Shown one piece after another: positions 29,298-39,047 of a stretch of DNA of 64,000 nt. How positions within the stretch are numbered: position 1 is the stretch's first letter; each line of letters begins with the position of its first letter. Below the pieces are notes generated by a model that saw nothing but the letters and a program-made list of their open reading frames with translations, had not been told where the DNA came from and made no database searches. The stretch comes from Kitasatospora cinereorecta. Its GTDB lineage: Bacteria > Actinomycetota > Actinomycetes > Streptomycetales > Streptomycetaceae. The stretch covers positions 462,001 to 526,000 of the forward strand of contig NZ_JAMZDX010000001.1 in the NCBI RefSeq assembly GCF_024172095.1. The letters run 5' to 3'. The position numbers and the translations under genes were made by a program.

Positions 29298-29822
29298 GTG
29301 GCAGGCAACAGCAGCAAGAGAGGCCGGCAGACGGTACGGGACATGATCCTGTCGATGCTGGCGGTCGGCGTCGTGGTGTTCGTGGGGTACGTCTTCCTCC
29401 CGGGCGCGCAGGGGGACGGCGTCCACGTGATCGACTACCGGAGCGCGCTCGCCTCGGCGAAGCGCGGTGCGCCGTACCCGGTCCTCGGGCCCGAGGGGCT
29501 GTCCGACAAGTGGCGGGCGACCTCGGTCGACTACCGCCCGGACAAGCAGGGCCACAACGTCTGGCACCTCGGCTTCGTCACCCCGTCCGGGCAGTACGCG
29601 GCCGTCGAGCAGAGCGACGCCGCGCACGACGCCGCGGTGGCCGCGGCCGTGGCCGGCGCCAAGGAGGACGGCACCGCCACCGTGGCCGGCGACACCTGGC
29701 AGCGCTTCCAGGGCGAGCGCTACCGCGGCCTGGTCCACCCGGCCGGCACCACCGGCACCACGGTGGTCACCGGCACGGCGACCTACGAGGAGCTGGCGCA
29801 GCTCGCCGAGGCGCTGAAGTAG
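29298..29822 (+). CDS. DUF4245 membrane-anchored protein
   Basis: A 174-residue protein with a basic N-terminus, one membrane segment (about 17-36) and an extracytoplasmic domain with [15 protein letters not shown] and GYLVHP-like blocks typical of DUF4245. This family commonly sits beside glpX in actinobacteria, as here, but its role is unknown. The GTG start fits leaderless initiation. Confidence 0.82.
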   Translation: MAGNSSKRGRQTVRDMILSMLAVGVVVFVGYVFLPGAQGDGVHVIDYRSALASAKRGAPYPVLGPEGLSDKWRATSVDYRPDKQGHNVWHLGFVTPSGQYAAVEQSDAAHDAAVAAAVAGAKEDGTATVAGDTWQRFQGERYRGLVHPAGTTGTTVVTGTATYEELAQLAEALK

Positions 29823-29846
29823 CCGCCTCGGCCGGAGCAGGACGAC

Positions 29847-29884
29847 GGAAGGGCCCCCGCGATCGCGATCGCGGGGGCCCTTCC
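29847..29884. terminator. Perfect 38-base palindrome terminator
   Basis: The arms 29847-29864 and 29867-29884 are complementary over 18 bases with a two-base loop. It lies between the convergent DUF4245 and nitroreductase genes. Confidence 0.9.
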
Positions 29885-29919
29885 GGTGCCGGCGGGGCGA
29901 CGGGCCCGGCGGCTTCAGG

Positions 29920-29946
29920 CTGCTCGGCCTGCTCGGCCTGCTCGGC
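29920..29946. repeat. Three tandem copies of a 9-bp unit
   Basis: CTGCTCGGC is repeated three times directly before the nitroreductase stop codon, outside any gene. Confidence 0.8.
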
Positions 29947-29950
29947 CGGC

Positions 29951-30541
29951 TCAGACGGTGGTGACGACCTCGTCGTAGGCCAGGCGCGGGCCGCGCGGGT
30001 ACCAGGCGTCCTCGCCCGGCTTGCCGATGTTGACCACGGCCAGCACCGAGTGCTCGCCGTCGCCGAAGAACTCCTTGTTGATGCCCTCAGCGTCGTAACC
30101 GGCCATCGGGCCCGCGGCCAGACCGGCGGCGCGGATGCCGATGATGAAGTACGCGGCCTGCAGCGAGCCGTTCATGGAGGCCACGGCCTCGCGGACCGGA
30201 CGCTCGGAGAAGACGTCCTTGGCACCCGGGAAGTGCGGGAACTGGGTCGGCAGCTCCTCGTGGAACTCGTTGTCCACGGCCAGGATGGCGGTCAGCGGGG
30301 CGGAGGCGGTCTTCGCCTTGTTGCCCTCGGACATCTGGTCCACCAGACGCCGGCGACCCTCCGGGGTGCGGACCAGCACGATGCGCAGCGGCTGCGCGTT
30401 CATCGCGGTCGGGCCGAACTTGACCAGGTCGTAGATCGCCTGGACCTGCTCGTCGGTGACCGGCTCGTCGGTGAAGGTGTTGGCGGTCCGGGCCTCGCGG
30501 AACAGCAGGTCCTGAGCGACGGTGTCGAGTTCCAGGGTCAT
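29951..30541 (-). CDS. Nitroreductase family protein (RutE/HadB-like)
   Basis: A 196-residue flavin oxidoreductase of the small nitroreductase fold. The FMN-binding residues lie in [28 protein letters not shown] and [13 protein letters not shown], a pattern shared with malonic semialdehyde reductase RutE and HadB-like enzymes. The physiological substrate cannot be told here. The ATG at 30541 follows GTAGGACC-type bases. Confidence 0.87.
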   Translation of the reverse strand: MTLELDTVAQDLLFREARTANTFTDEPVTDEQVQAIYDLVKFGPTAMNAQPLRIVLVRTPEGRRRLVDQMSEGNKAKTASAPLTAILAVDNEFHEELPTQFPHFPGAKDVFSERPVREAVASMNGSLQAAYFIIGIRAAGLAAGPMAGYDAEGINKEFFGDGEHSVLAVVNIGKPGEDAWYPRGPRLAYDEVVTTV

Positions 30542-30662
30542 GGTGGGTCCTACCTCGTGCTGGACGGGAATCTGTGCGGCGGGTGCCGTTCGACGTGGTC
30601 CAACAGTCGGTGAACTTTAAACCATTCCACCGCGGGGCGTGATGTGCATCACTCTCCCGGGA

Positions 30663-30950
30663 TCACTCCCGGCCGGGCTGCCCCTCCTCCGCCGCCAGCG
30701 CCGCGTCCAGCCGGGCCCGGGCGCCGTCCAGCCAGCGCTGACACACCTTCGCCAACTGCTCGCCGCGCTCCCACAGGGCCAGCGACTCCTCGAGCGTGGT
30801 GCCGCCCGTCTCCAGTCGGCGCACCACGTCCAGCAGCTCGTCCCGCGCCTGCTCGTAGCCGAGCGCGTCGTCCGCCGGAGTGGTGTCCGCCGCAGCCGTG
30901 CCCGTGGGGGCGGTGTCGCCCGGAGTGCCGGTCGTCTCCTGATCAGCCAT
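30663..30950 (-). CDS. xseB: Exodeoxyribonuclease VII small subunit
   Basis: A 95-residue protein with an acidic, disordered N-terminus (about 1-30) and the XseB two-helix core ([20 protein letters not shown], then [14 protein letters not shown]). XseB subunits bind XseA to form exonuclease VII, which degrades single-stranded DNA to oligonucleotides. The two genes are normally adjacent; here xseA lies 2.3 kb away with four genes between. Confidence 0.93.
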   Translation of the reverse strand: MADQETTGTPGDTAPTGTAAADTTPADDALGYEQARDELLDVVRRLETGGTTLEESLALWERGEQLAKVCQRWLDGARARLDAALAAEEGQPGRE

Positions 30951-31009
30951 GGCGCCCAGCGTAGGACCTCCGGCCGACAAATCCGGTGCGGCGGGCGGTC
31001 CGGGGTCGC

Positions 31010-31015
31010 TAACCT
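31010..31015 (+). promoter_or_regulatory. -10 box for leaderless transcription of the GNAT gene
   Basis: TAACCT ends seven bases before the ATG at 31023; no ribosome site is visible. Confidence 0.45.
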
Positions 31016-31022
31016 CCGCGGC

Positions 31023-31502
31023 ATGATCACGGTACGGGCCGGGCGGCCCGGCGACGCCCCGGAATTGGTCCGGCTGCGCGCCCTGATGTTCGAGTCGATG
31101 CACGGACGGGCCGACGACGGCCCCTGGAAGGCCGCGGCCGAGTCCGAACTCCGCACCCGGCTGGCCGCGTTCGAGCCCACCATGGGGGTCTATGTGGTCG
31201 ACGACCCGGACCGGCCCGGACGGCTGGCCTCCTGCGCGGTCGGCACCCTGGAGCGCCGACTGGCCGCGCCCGGTCACCCCGACGGCCTGTTCGGCTTCGT
31301 CTTCAACATCTGCACCGACCCCGACCGCCGCCACCGCGGCTACGCCCGGGCCTGCACCGAGGCGCTGCTCGGCTGGTTCGACGAGCGCCGGGTCACCCGG
31401 ATCGACCTGCACGCCTCCCGCGGCGGCGAGTCGCTCTACCGCAGCCTCGGCTTCGGCGAGCACTCCGTCGCGCTCTCCCGCCAGCGGCTGCTCACCGACT
31501 GA
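31023..31502 (+). CDS. GNAT family N-acetyltransferase
   Basis: A 159-residue acetyltransferase of the single GNAT fold. The acetyl-CoA loop is near [18 protein letters not shown] (about 98-115), and the C-terminal block [12 protein letters not shown] is typical. The acceptor is unknown. The ATG at 31023 is chosen because the -10 box fits leaderless start there. It begins the block of genes lying between xseB and xseA. Confidence 0.87.
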   Translation: MITVRAGRPGDAPELVRLRALMFESMHGRADDGPWKAAAESELRTRLAAFEPTMGVYVVDDPDRPGRLASCAVGTLERRLAAPGHPDGLFGFVFNICTDPDRRHRGYARACTEALLGWFDERRVTRIDLHASRGGESLYRSLGFGEHSVALSRQRLLTD

Positions 31503-31538
31503 GCGGACGTCGGGGCCGGGCCGCCGGCCGTGCGGGCG

Positions 31539-32090
31539 TCAGGACTTGGGGGCGGCCTGCGCCGCCAGGGTGCGGCGCAGGTTGACCCTGGCCCGGTAGG
31601 TCAGCGTCTTCACCGCACCCACCCGCAGCCCGATCCGGTCGGCGATCTCGTTCGAGGTCAGGCCCTCCCAGTAGCGCAGCGCGACCACGGTCCGCTGCCG
31701 GTCGTTGAGGGCGGCCATCGCGGCGAAGATCCGGTCCGCCTCGGCCGCGGCTATCACCAACTCCTCGACCCGGACGCCCGAATCGGTGTCGGCGACCGTG
31801 GCGACCGCCGACTCGCGCCGGGTGGAACGCCGCTTGTCGTGGTCGAGCATCACGTTGCGGGCGATGGTGACAATCCATGCGCCCATGTCCTTGCCGGTCC
31901 AGTGGTAACCGCGAATTCCCGCCATTGCCCTGACAAATGTGTCCTGGGCGAGATCCTCGGCCAGGAGCCGATTCCCCGTTCTTCGGGTGAGGAACGCCAG
32001 CACCAGCCCGTGATAAGCGAGGTAGAGCTGCGCCCAGGCGTCGCGGTCCCCGGACTTCGCGGCCTCGATGAGGGCAGGTCTCACATCCAT
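31539..32090 (-). CDS. ECF-type RNA polymerase sigma factor
   Basis: A 183-residue sigma-70 family protein with region 2 (AWAQLYLAYHGLVLAFL...AEDLAQDTFVRAM, about 18-58) and region 4 (LNDRQRTVVALRYWEGL...SNEIADRIGLRVGAVKT, about 128-165). No membrane anti-sigma gene is immediately downstream. The divergent neighbours are an XRE regulator and a small membrane protein, which might take that role. The ATG follows GGAGGTTC-type bases. Confidence 0.9.
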   Translation of the reverse strand: MDVRPALIEAAKSGDRDAWAQLYLAYHGLVLAFLTRRTGNRLLAEDLAQDTFVRAMAGIRGYHWTGKDMGAWIVTIARNVMLDHDKRRSTRRESAVATVADTDSGVRVEELVIAAAEADRIFAAMAALNDRQRTVVALRYWEGLTSNEIADRIGLRVGAVKTLTYRARVNLRRTLAAQAAPKS

Positions 32091-32209
32091 GTGAACCTCC
32101 GGAATTGGGGAGGTGCGTCACCCTACGAGCGGCCGTGCAGGCGTGCAAGCGATTCTCGGGAATTACCCTCTGATGGTCTGAAGATCCTTGCGGGGCCTGT
32201 CGGAAGGGG

Positions 32210-32225
32210 CTTGCATGCGTGCAAG
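32210..32225. promoter_or_regulatory. Palindromic operator between sigma and XRE genes
   Basis: CTTGCA-TGCG-TGCAAG is a perfect 6-4-6 palindrome. A related copy, TGCAGGCGTGCAAG, lies at 32137-32150. Both are between the divergent promoters and are the natural candidates for binding by the XRE protein. Confidence 0.5.
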
Positions 32226-32252
32226 TGAGCGGCCCTGTCGGGGAGTACGCGG

Positions 32253-32258
32253 TAGCCT
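32253..32258 (+). promoter_or_regulatory. -10 box for leaderless transcription of the XRE gene
   Basis: TAGCCT ends seven bases before the ATG at 32266, with no ribosome site between. Confidence 0.45.
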
Positions 32259-32265
32259 GCGCGCC

Positions 32266-32727
32266 ATGCAGCCGACAGAGGGCACCTCCGACGCGAACAC
32301 ACCCGCCCGGCGCTTCGGGGCGGTCGTCCACGAGGCCGCGCAACGCGCCGGCTACGACCTGCGCCCCGGCGCCGGCGGACGCCTCGCCCTGGCCAGGGAC
32401 ACCGGAATGAGCGCCTCCGCCGTCGGCCGCATGCTGCGCGGCGAGACCCTGCCCCGGCCGTCCCAATTCCAGCGAATTGCCCAGGCACTCGATCTCGACC
32501 TCCCCGACCTGTTGGTCCGCGGAGGGGTAATTTCCGAGGATTCCGCCAACGATCTCTCCCAAGGAGTACGCTCACCCATCACCCCCGAGGGAGCGTTGGA
32601 CACCTGGGGAATCACCCACCCGGTCATCCGTCGATTCCTGCTCGCCTCGATCGCCCAGGCGGTCGCTCTGCAACGGGAATGCGAGACGGAAAGCCTCCGG
32701 GGAGGAACTGCGCACACGCGGAGGTGA
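32266..32727 (+). CDS. XRE-type helix-turn-helix regulator
   Basis: A 153-residue protein with a helix-turn-helix (about 40-85) in the region LALARDTGMSASAVGRMLRG and a following TLPRPSQFQRIAQALDLDL helix, as in XRE/BldD-like proteins. The C-terminal half is unassigned. It is divergent from the ECF sigma gene over two palindrome-like sites, and its stop overlaps the ribosome site of the next gene, so the two are coupled. Confidence 0.82.
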   Translation: MQPTEGTSDANTPARRFGAVVHEAAQRAGYDLRPGAGGRLALARDTGMSASAVGRMLRGETLPRPSQFQRIAQALDLDLPDLLVRGGVISEDSANDLSQGVRSPITPEGALDTWGITHPVIRRFLLASIAQAVALQRECETESLRGGTAHTRR

Positions 32728-32734
32728 GCCCCAC

Positions 32735-33220
32735 ATGCCGAGAATCTCGCCGACCACCATCGATGTGCTGAGAGCGGCGGGCGCATTCGCCGGCATCGCC
32801 CTCATCGTGGCGGGCACGTACGACTCACGCTGGACCCCGCTGCTCGGCTGCCTGGCCGTCGCGGCGCTCTCCACCACCGAGTACGCGCTGGCCAGGACCA
32901 GGCGCTTCGTCCGCGCGGCCGAGGAGCGCGAGGCCCGGCGGCTGGCCGAGCTGACGGCCGAACAGACGGTCCGGGCCGTCCGGGCGGTACCGGCCGGCGG
33001 CGGGCGGACCGTCCGCGCTCAGGGCGGCGACCCCACCGTCGCCGCCCTGACCGCGGACGGTCTGCTCCGCCTGCTGGAAGCCGTCCACAGCGAACTGCTC
33101 CACGCCAACGCGGCCGCCGCCGAGGCGCAGGCCGAACTCGCCGACCTCACCCGGGAGTGGAACACCCTGGTGCAGGAGTCAATGGGCCACCACCCGTGCG
33201 CCCACCGGGCACCTCGCTAG
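32735..33220 (+). CDS. Small membrane protein with coiled-coil tail
   Basis: A 161-residue protein with two membrane segments (about 8-28 and 33-52) and a charged, helical cytoplasmic part with AEEREARRLAELTAEQ-type coiled coil. A strong ribosome site GGAGGTGA (32717-32724) lies inside the end of the XRE gene, so it is translated from the same mRNA. The family was not recognised; given its neighbours it might anchor or sense a signal for the sigma factor or regulator. Confidence 0.65.
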   Translation: MPRISPTTIDVLRAAGAFAGIALIVAGTYDSRWTPLLGCLAVAALSTTEYALARTRRFVRAAEEREARRLAELTAEQTVRAVRAVPAGGGRTVRAQGGDPTVAALTADGLLRLLEAVHSELLHANAAAAEAQAELADLTREWNTLVQESMGHHPCAHRAPR

Positions 33221-33240
33221 CCCCCTCTCGTTGTCCGCCG

Positions 33241-34458
33241 TCAGTCCTGCGACGGCTCCACCGTGACGTCCAGGCCGCCGCCCGCCACCCGGGCGTGCAG
33301 CCGCTCGCCGACCAGGGCCTGCTGCGGATCGGTCACCACCGTGCCGTCCGGGCGCTGCAGCACCGCGTAGCCGCGCTCCAGCGTGGCCAACGGGGACAGC
33401 GCCACCACCCGGGCCAGGGCGTGGCCGAGGTCGGTCTGCGCGTGGTCCAGCCGGTGCCCGAGCATCCGGCGGGCCCGCTCCACCAGTGCGGTCACCTCCT
33501 CGCCGCGCTCCGCCAGCGCCCGGTGCGGGGCCGCCAGCGCGGGCCGGCTGCGCACCCCGGCCAGGCCGGCCTGCTCCCGCTCGACCCGGTGCACCACGTA
33601 CCGCCGTGCCCGGTCGCGCAGTTGGTGCACCTTCGCCAGCTCCTCGCCGACGTCCGGCACCACCCGCTTGGCGGCGTCGGTCGGGGTGGAGGCGCGCAGG
33701 TCGGCGACCAGGTCCAGCAGCGGCTGGTCGGGCTCGTGCCCGATCGCGCTGACCACCGGCGTACCGGCGGCCGCGACGGTGCGGATCAACTCCTCGTCGG
33801 AGAACGGCAGCAGGTCCTCCACGCTGCCACCGCCGCGCGCCACCACGATCACATCCACCTCGGGCATCGCGTCCAACTCCCGCACCGCGGCCGCCACCTG
33901 GGCCGCCGCGCTGGGGCCCTGCACCAGCACGTTGCGGACCTCGAAGCGGACCGCGGGCCAGCGCCGCCGGGCGTTCTCCAGCACGTCCCGCTCGGCCGCC
34001 GAGCCGCGGCCGGTGACCAGCCCGATCCGGTGCGGCAGGAACGGCAGCGGCCGCTTGCGGGCGGTCTCGAACAGGCCCTCCGCGCCCAGCTTCCGCTTCA
34101 GCTGCTCCAGCCGGGCCAGCAGCTCGCCCAGCCCCACCAGCCGGATCTCGGTGGCCCGCAACGAGAGCGTGCCGCGCGCCGTGTACCACTCGGGCTTGGC
34201 GTGCACGACGATCCGGGAGCCCTCCTGGACCGCCTCCGCCACCTGCTCGAAGACCGACCGGAAGCAGGTGACGGTCAGCGAGACGTCCCGCTCCGGGTCG
34301 CGCAGGGTCAGGAACACCATGCCCGCGCCGGGTCGCCGGTTGAGCTGGGCGATCTGTCCCTCCACCCAGATCTCGCCGAGCCGGTCGATCCAGCCGCCGA
34401 TCAGCGCGGACACCCGGCCGACCGGGATCGGGGCGTCGGGGGAGCTCGTGTTGGCCAT
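33241..34458 (-). CDS. xseA: Exodeoxyribonuclease VII large subunit
   Basis: A 405-residue protein with an OB-fold (about 10-100; [13 protein letters not shown]) and the nuclease core: [61 protein letters not shown] as successive blocks. It is the catalytic subunit of exonuclease VII. The partner xseB is 2.3 kb downstream on the same strand. The ATG at 34458 lies 140 bases from the divergent ispH. Confidence 0.95.
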   Translation of the reverse strand: MANTSSPDAPIPVGRVSALIGGWIDRLGEIWVEGQIAQLNRRPGAGMVFLTLRDPERDVSLTVTCFRSVFEQVAEAVQEGSRIVVHAKPEWYTARGTLSLRATEIRLVGLGELLARLEQLKRKLGAEGLFETARKRPLPFLPHRIGLVTGRGSAAERDVLENARRRWPAVRFEVRNVLVQGPSAAAQVAAAVRELDAMPEVDVIVVARGGGSVEDLLPFSDEELIRTVAAAGTPVVSAIGHEPDQPLLDLVADLRASTPTDAAKRVVPDVGEELAKVHQLRDRARRYVVHRVEREQAGLAGVRSRPALAAPHRALAERGEEVTALVERARRMLGHRLDHAQTDLGHALARVVALSPLATLERGYAVLQRPDGTVVTDPQQALVGERLHARVAGGGLDVTVEPSQD

Positions 34459-34585
34459 GGGACGAGGCTAGCCGTCACCCCCGTCACGGCCCAGGTCCGC
34501 GCGGCCCGGGCGCCCGAGTCCGTACGGCCCGGGCGCCACGCCCCGCCGGGGTGACCGCGGGCGGGGCGTGGCGCGCCCGCGCCCG

Positions 34586-34591
34586 TACGAT
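34586..34591 (+). promoter_or_regulatory. -10 box for leaderless transcription of ispH
   Basis: TACGAT ends six bases before the ATG at 34598, so transcription should begin at the start codon. Confidence 0.5.
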
Positions 34592-34597
34592 GGAGCC

Positions 34598-35572
34598 ATG
34601 TCCACCACTGCTCAGCGCCGTGTCCTGCTCGCCGCCCCCCGGGGCTACTGCGCGGGCGTCGACCGCGCCGTGATCGCCGTGGAGAAGGCCCTGGAGCAGT
34701 ACGGGGCGCCGATCTACGTCCGCAAGCAGATCGTCCACAACAAGTACGTCGTGCAGACCCTGGAGAAGAAGGGCGCGATCTTCGTCGACGAGACGGAGGA
34801 GGTGCCCGAGGGCTCGATCGTGGTCTTCTCGGCGCACGGCGTCGCGCCGTCCGTGCACGACGAGGCCAAGGCCGGCAGGCTCGCCACCATCGACGCCACC
34901 TGCCCGCTGGTCACCAAGGTGCACAAGGAGGCCGTGCGCTTCGCCGACGAGGACTACGACATCCTCCTGATCGGCCACGAGGGCCACGAGGAGGTCATCG
35001 GCACGATGGGCGAGGCCCCGGACCGGATCCACCTGGTGGACGGTGCCGAGGACGTCGCCAATGTGCAGGTCCGCGACGAGTCGAAGCTCGTCTGGCTCTC
35101 CCAGACCACCCTCTCGGTGGACGAGACCATGGAGACCGTCGGCGAGCTGAAGAAGCGCTTCCCGCTGCTGGTCAGCCCGCCCAGCGACGACATCTGCTAC
35201 GCCACCCAGAACCGCCAGGTCGCGGTCAAGAAGATGGCCCCCGAGACCGATCTGCTGATCGTCGTCGGCTCCAAGAACTCCTCCAACTCGGTCCGCCTGG
35301 TCGAGGTCGGCCTGGAGTACGGCGCCAAGGCCGCCCACCTGGTCGACTTCGCCGAGGAGATCGACGACGCCTGGTTCGACGGCGTCACCACGGTCGGCCT
35401 GACCAGTGGCGCCTCGGTGCCGGAGATCCTGGTCGAGGGCGTCCTCGCGCACCTCTCCGACCTCGGCTACACCGACGTCGAGACGGTCAAGACCGCCGAG
35501 GAGCACCTCACCTTCTCGCTCCCCAAGGAGCTCCGCCGCGACCTGCGCGCCGAGGCCGCCGGCAAGCTGTAG
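34598..35572 (+). CDS. ispH: 4-hydroxy-3-methylbut-2-enyl diphosphate reductase
   Basis: A 324-residue enzyme, last step of the MEP pathway, making IPP and DMAPP. The three cluster cysteines are C18 ([10 protein letters not shown]), C102 ([11 protein letters not shown]) and C200 (CYATQNRQ). The conserved SKNSSNS block binds diphosphate. The ATG at 34598 is preferred over an upstream GTG because a -10 box sits six bases before it and the family starts here. Confidence 0.96.
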   Translation: MSTTAQRRVLLAAPRGYCAGVDRAVIAVEKALEQYGAPIYVRKQIVHNKYVVQTLEKKGAIFVDETEEVPEGSIVVFSAHGVAPSVHDEAKAGRLATIDATCPLVTKVHKEAVRFADEDYDILLIGHEGHEEVIGTMGEAPDRIHLVDGAEDVANVQVRDESKLVWLSQTTLSVDETMETVGELKKRFPLLVSPPSDDICYATQNRQVAVKKMAPETDLLIVVGSKNSSNSVRLVEVGLEYGAKAAHLVDFAEEIDDAWFDGVTTVGLTSGASVPEILVEGVLAHLSDLGYTDVETVKTAEEHLTFSLPKELRRDLRAEAAGKL

Positions 35573-35595
35573 TCCCGCTCGTACCCGCTCGTACC

Positions 35596-35625
35596 CGCCC
35601 GGGCTCCCTCACGGGGGCCCGGGCG
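35596..35625 (+). terminator. Hairpin terminator after ispH
   Basis: CGCCCGGGC (35596-35604) pairs with GCCCGGGCG (35617-35625). Two copies of CCCGCTCGTA lie just before it. Confidence 0.75.
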
Positions 35626-35719
35626 TCGTGCTTCCCCCGGACGGGTATCAGGCTGCGGGGGCGGAGCCGCGCCCGTAGGTTTGTGCACAGGCCTGTGGAT
35701 GACGGAGGGCGACGGACAG

Positions 35720-36463
35720 ATGACGACGGTATTCGGCGTGGACATCGGCGGCTCGGGCATCAAGGGCGCCCCGGTCGACCTGGCGGCCGGAGCCCTCAGC
35801 CAGGAGCGGCACAAGGTGCTCACCCCCCGGCCCTCCGCACCCGAGGCCGTGGTGCAGGCGGTCTGCGAGGTGGTCCGCCACTTCGACCACCGCGGACCGG
35901 TCGGCCTCACCTTCCCCGGCGTGGTGGTCGACGGCCACACCCGGACCGCCGCCAACGTGGACAAGGGCTGGGTCGGCCGCGACGCCGCCGACCTGTTCAG
36001 TACGGCGCTCGGACTGCCCGCCACCGTCCTCAACGACGCCGACGCCGCCGGCGTCGCCGAGGTCACCCACGGCGCCGGACGCGACCGGGGCGGCGTCGTC
36101 CTGGTGCTCACCTTCGGCACCGGCATCGGCAGCGCCCTCTTCGTCGACGGCGCGCTCGTCCCCAACACCGAACTCGGCCACCTCGAACTGCGCGGCAAGG
36201 ACGCCGAACGGCGCGCCTCCTCCGCCGCCAAGGAACGGCACGACCTCAGCTGGGCCGACTGGGCCGTCCGGGTGGACGAGTACCTCGACCTGGTGGAGAT
36301 GCTGTTCTCCCCGCAGCTGGTGATCATCGGCGGCGGGGTCAGCCGCAAGAGCGAGAAGTTCCTGCCGCTGCTCCGGGCCCGCGAGGCCGAGGTCGTCCCG
36401 GCGCAGCTGCGCAACGACGCCGGCATCGTCGGTGCGGCGATGGCCGCGGCGAAGGACCTCTGA
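35720..36463 (+). CDS. ppgK: Polyphosphate glucokinase
   Basis: A 247-residue ROK-fold kinase that phosphorylates glucose with polyphosphate or ATP. Phosphate-binding motifs are [15 protein letters not shown] (N-terminal) and [15 protein letters not shown]. The late block [15 protein letters not shown] followed by RRASSAAKE is characteristic of PpgK. The ATG at 35720 has GGAGGG ten bases upstream; an in-frame ATG at 35699 lacks it. TAGGTT at 35676-35681 is a plausible -10. Confidence 0.93.
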   Translation: MTTVFGVDIGGSGIKGAPVDLAAGALSQERHKVLTPRPSAPEAVVQAVCEVVRHFDHRGPVGLTFPGVVVDGHTRTAANVDKGWVGRDAADLFSTALGLPATVLNDADAAGVAEVTHGAGRDRGGVVLVLTFGTGIGSALFVDGALVPNTELGHLELRGKDAERRASSAAKERHDLSWADWAVRVDEYLDLVEMLFSPQLVIIGGGVSRKSEKFLPLLRAREAEVVPAQLRNDAGIVGAAMAAAKDL

Positions 36464-36489
36464 CCTGCTCCTGCTCTACGCCGACGGGC

Positions 36490-37086
36490 TCAGCGGGTAC
36501 GGCGGAAGCGGCGCTGGGCGACGAAGCGGGCCGCCACGATCGCCGCGGCCAGCCCCGTCCCGGTGAACAGCCAGCCCGCCCGCAGCGCCAGCCCGGACGC
36601 CAGCGCGACGACCTGCCCGGTCACCCCGTGCGCCGCCACCGGCTGCACCAGCACCAGCGCCGCCGCGAACGCGATCGGCCCGCTGATCGGCGCCGCCGGC
36701 AGGTCGCAGGACCGCACCCGCACCGCCAGCTGGAAGCACACCACCAGGTAGCCCAGGCCGAACAGCACCCCGAGCCCGTCGAACAGCAGCCGGTCCACAC
36801 CCGCCACCACCAGCATCCCGGCGACCGCCGCCACCCCCGCGCCGATCGCGGTCAGCCGGGCCGGTCGCCCGGTCCGCGGGCGGGAACGGCCGACCGGCAG
36901 CCGCAGGCGCAGCCGGGGCCGCGGTACGGCGCGGATGCCGGAGGCCGTCCGCAACCGCGAGTCGGGGGGCGACGACGGCCCCGGAACGGCGGCGTCGGCG
37001 GCGCCGCGGCCCGGCGGTCGCCTTCTCGGCCCTGGCGGCTGGGTACGGATGCTCTGCTCCACCGGTCCAACGTACGGTCCGATCAT
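36490..37086 (-). CDS. Membrane protein (DUF6542-like)
   Basis: A 198-residue protein: residues 1-75 are basic and Pro-rich, followed by four to five membrane segments (about 78-180) and a basic tail. The arrangement and location between ppgK and ychF match streptomycete proteins annotated DUF6542, recalled from synteny. Function is unknown. The ATG at 37086 follows AGGGTGG; a GTG two codons earlier is the alternative. Confidence 0.7.
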   Translation of the reverse strand: MIGPYVGPVEQSIRTQPPGPRRRPPGRGAADAAVPGPSSPPDSRLRTASGIRAVPRPRLRLRLPVGRSRPRTGRPARLTAIGAGVAAVAGMLVVAGVDRLLFDGLGVLFGLGYLVVCFQLAVRVRSCDLPAAPISGPIAFAAALVLVQPVAAHGVTGQVVALASGLALRAGWLFTGTGLAAAIVAARFVAQRRFRRTR

Positions 37087-37172
37087 CGCCACCCTGTGTA
37101 ATGGAGGCGGATCGGTTCCTCCGTGTCCGCCCTTCGGAGTACGGTCGGCGTGTCGACGTGAAGGGGGAGATC

Positions 37173-37553
37173 ATGACCGCGTTCGCATTCGAACGACTGC
37201 ACCACGTCCAGCTCGACGTCCCGGCCGGTTCCGAGGACCGGTGCCGCGCCTTCTGGGGCGGCGTCCTCGGGATGACCGAACTGGAGAAGCCGCCCGTCCT
37301 CGCCGCCCGCGGCGGCTGCTGGTTCCGCGGCGGCGGGTACGAGGTCCACCTCGGCGTCGTCGCCGAGCAGTCCCCGTCGCCCAAGGCCCACCCGGGCATC
37401 CTGGTCACCGGCCTGGACGCGGTCGCCGACCGGCTGGCGGCCGCCGGCGCCCCGGTCAGCTGGGACGACAACTTCCCCGGCTACCGCCGCTTCCACTCCG
37501 CCGACCCCTTCGGCAACCGCCTGGAGTTCCTGGAGGCCGACCGGCCCGCCTGA
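37173..37553 (+). CDS. VOC (glyoxalase-like) protein
   Basis: A 126-residue single vicinal-oxygen-chelate domain with LHHVQLDVPAGSEDRCRAFW at the N-terminus and DPFGNRLEFLE at the end, giving one His and one Glu metal ligand. Members include dioxygenases, glyoxalases and resistance proteins, so no reaction can be assigned. AAGGGGGAG precedes the ATG. Confidence 0.85.
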   Translation: MTAFAFERLHHVQLDVPAGSEDRCRAFWGGVLGMTELEKPPVLAARGGCWFRGGGYEVHLGVVAEQSPSPKAHPGILVTGLDAVADRLAAAGAPVSWDDNFPGYRRFHSADPFGNRLEFLEADRPA

Positions 37554-37629
37554 CCCGGCCCCGTAGACTGGGGGATCGGCCCGGCCCCCGGCGCCGCCCC
37601 ACTCCTCCAAGCCCACGGGACATCGCTTC

Positions 37630-38703
37630 ATGTCGCTCACGATCGGAATCGTCGGCCTGCCGAACGTCGGCAAGTCGACCCTGTTCAACGCCCTGACCAA
37701 GAACGACGTGCTGGCGGCCAACTACCCGTTCGCCACCATCGAGCCCAACGTGGGTGTCGTCGGCGTCCCCGACGAGCGGCTGACCAAGCTGGCCGAGATC
37801 TTCAACTCCCAGCGCGTCCTGCCCGCCACCGTCGACTTCGTCGACATCGCCGGCATCGTCCGCGGCGCGAGCGAGGGCGAGGGCCTGGGCAACAAGTTCC
37901 TCGCCAACATCCGCGAGTCGGACGCCATCTGCCAGGTCGTGCGCGCCTTCACCGACCCCGACGTGGTCCACGTGGACGGCAAGGTCTCGCCCAAGGACGA
38001 CATCGAGACCATCCACACCGAGCTGATCCTCGCCGACCTCCAGTCGGTCGAGAAGGCCCTGCCGCGCCTGGAGAAGGAGGCCCGGCTCAAGAAGGACACC
38101 GCCCCCGTGCTGGCCGCCGCCAAGGAGGCCCAGGCGATCCTGGAGACCGGCAAGACCCTCTTCGAGGCCGGCTTCGACACCGCCCCGATCCGCGAGCTCC
38201 ACCTGCTCACGGCCAAGCCCTTCCTCTACGTCTTCAACGTGGACGAGGACGAGCTCGCCGACGAGGACTTCAAGAACGCCCAGCGCGAGCTGGTCGCCCC
38301 CGCCGAGGCGATCTTCCTCAACGCCAAGATCGAGTCCGAGCTGATCGAGCTCGACGACGCCGAGGCCCTCGAACTCCTCCAGTCCATGGGCCAGGACGAG
38401 CCCGGCCTCGCCACCCTCGCCCGGGTCGGCTTCAACACCCTCGGCCTGCAGACCTACCTCACCGCCGGCCCCAAGGAAGCCCGCGCCTGGACCATCAAGA
38501 AGGGCGCCACCGCCCCCGAGGCGGCCGGTGTGATCCACACCGACTTCCAGAAGGGCTTCATCAAGGCCGAGATCGTCTCCTTCGCCGACCTCGTCGACAC
38601 CGGCTCCATCGCCGAGGCCCGCGCCAAGGGCAAGGCCCGCATCGAGGGCAAGGAGTACGTCATGCAGGACGGCGACGTCGTGGAGTTCCGCTTCAACGTC
38701 TGA
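37630..38703 (+). CDS. ychF: Redox-regulated ATPase/GTPase YchF
   Basis: A 357-residue OBG-family P-loop protein. The G1 motif is [14 protein letters not shown] (about 8-21), the switch [11 protein letters not shown] follows, a coiled-coil insert is in the middle, and a TGS domain closes the protein (about 275-357). YchF proteins bind ATP more than GTP and associate with ribosomes. TAGACT at 37565-37570 is a likely -10, with a leader of about 50 bases. Confidence 0.96.
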   Translation: MSLTIGIVGLPNVGKSTLFNALTKNDVLAANYPFATIEPNVGVVGVPDERLTKLAEIFNSQRVLPATVDFVDIAGIVRGASEGEGLGNKFLANIRESDAICQVVRAFTDPDVVHVDGKVSPKDDIETIHTELILADLQSVEKALPRLEKEARLKKDTAPVLAAAKEAQAILETGKTLFEAGFDTAPIRELHLLTAKPFLYVFNVDEDELADEDFKNAQRELVAPAEAIFLNAKIESELIELDDAEALELLQSMGQDEPGLATLARVGFNTLGLQTYLTAGPKEARAWTIKKGATAPEAAGVIHTDFQKGFIKAEIVSFADLVDTGSIAEARAKGKARIEGKEYVMQDGDVVEFRFNV

Positions 38704-38713
38704 CCGAACTGCC

Positions 38714-38757
38714 GAGAGGCCGCCTGACCTGCGACAAAGCGGGCCGGGCGGCCTCTC
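38714..38757 (+). terminator. Hairpin terminator after ychF
   Basis: GAGAGGCCGCC (38714-38724) pairs with GGCGGCCTCTC (38747-38757) across a 22-base loop. It also serves the convergent toxin gene. Confidence 0.8.
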
Positions 38758-38783
38758 TGCTGCCTCGGAGCAGTCGCGAGAGC

Positions 38784-39047
38784 TCAGGCGTCGTAGACCG
38801 TGGAGCGGTGTCCGACGTGGACCACCCAGACGACCAGCTCGCCGTTGTCCACGGTGTAGACGATGCGGTAGTCGCCCACCCGCAGGCGGCGTCTGTCCGG
38901 CTGGGAGACAAGTGCGGTGGTGTTGAATCCGAACGGATCGCTCTCCAGCTCGCTCAGCTTGGCAAGGATGCGCAGGGCCATGTTCCTGGGAATCTTGCGC
39001 AGTTCGGCCTGAGCCTCGGGTCGGAAGACGGTGCGGTACTCACTCAC
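38784..39047 (-). CDS. RelE/YoeB-type toxin
   Basis: An 87-residue toxin of the RelE/ParE fold: YRTVFRPEAQAELRKIP near the start and RRLRVGDYRIVYTVD plus VVHVGHRSTVY at the end, the usual catalytic Arg/Tyr/His region. RelE-type toxins cut mRNA on the ribosome. Its start overlaps the end of the antitoxin gene by eight bases, the normal coupled order. Confidence 0.9.
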   Translation of the reverse strand: MSEYRTVFRPEAQAELRKIPRNMALRILAKLSELESDPFGFNTTALVSQPDRRRLRVGDYRIVYTVDNGELVVWVVHVGHRSTVYDA

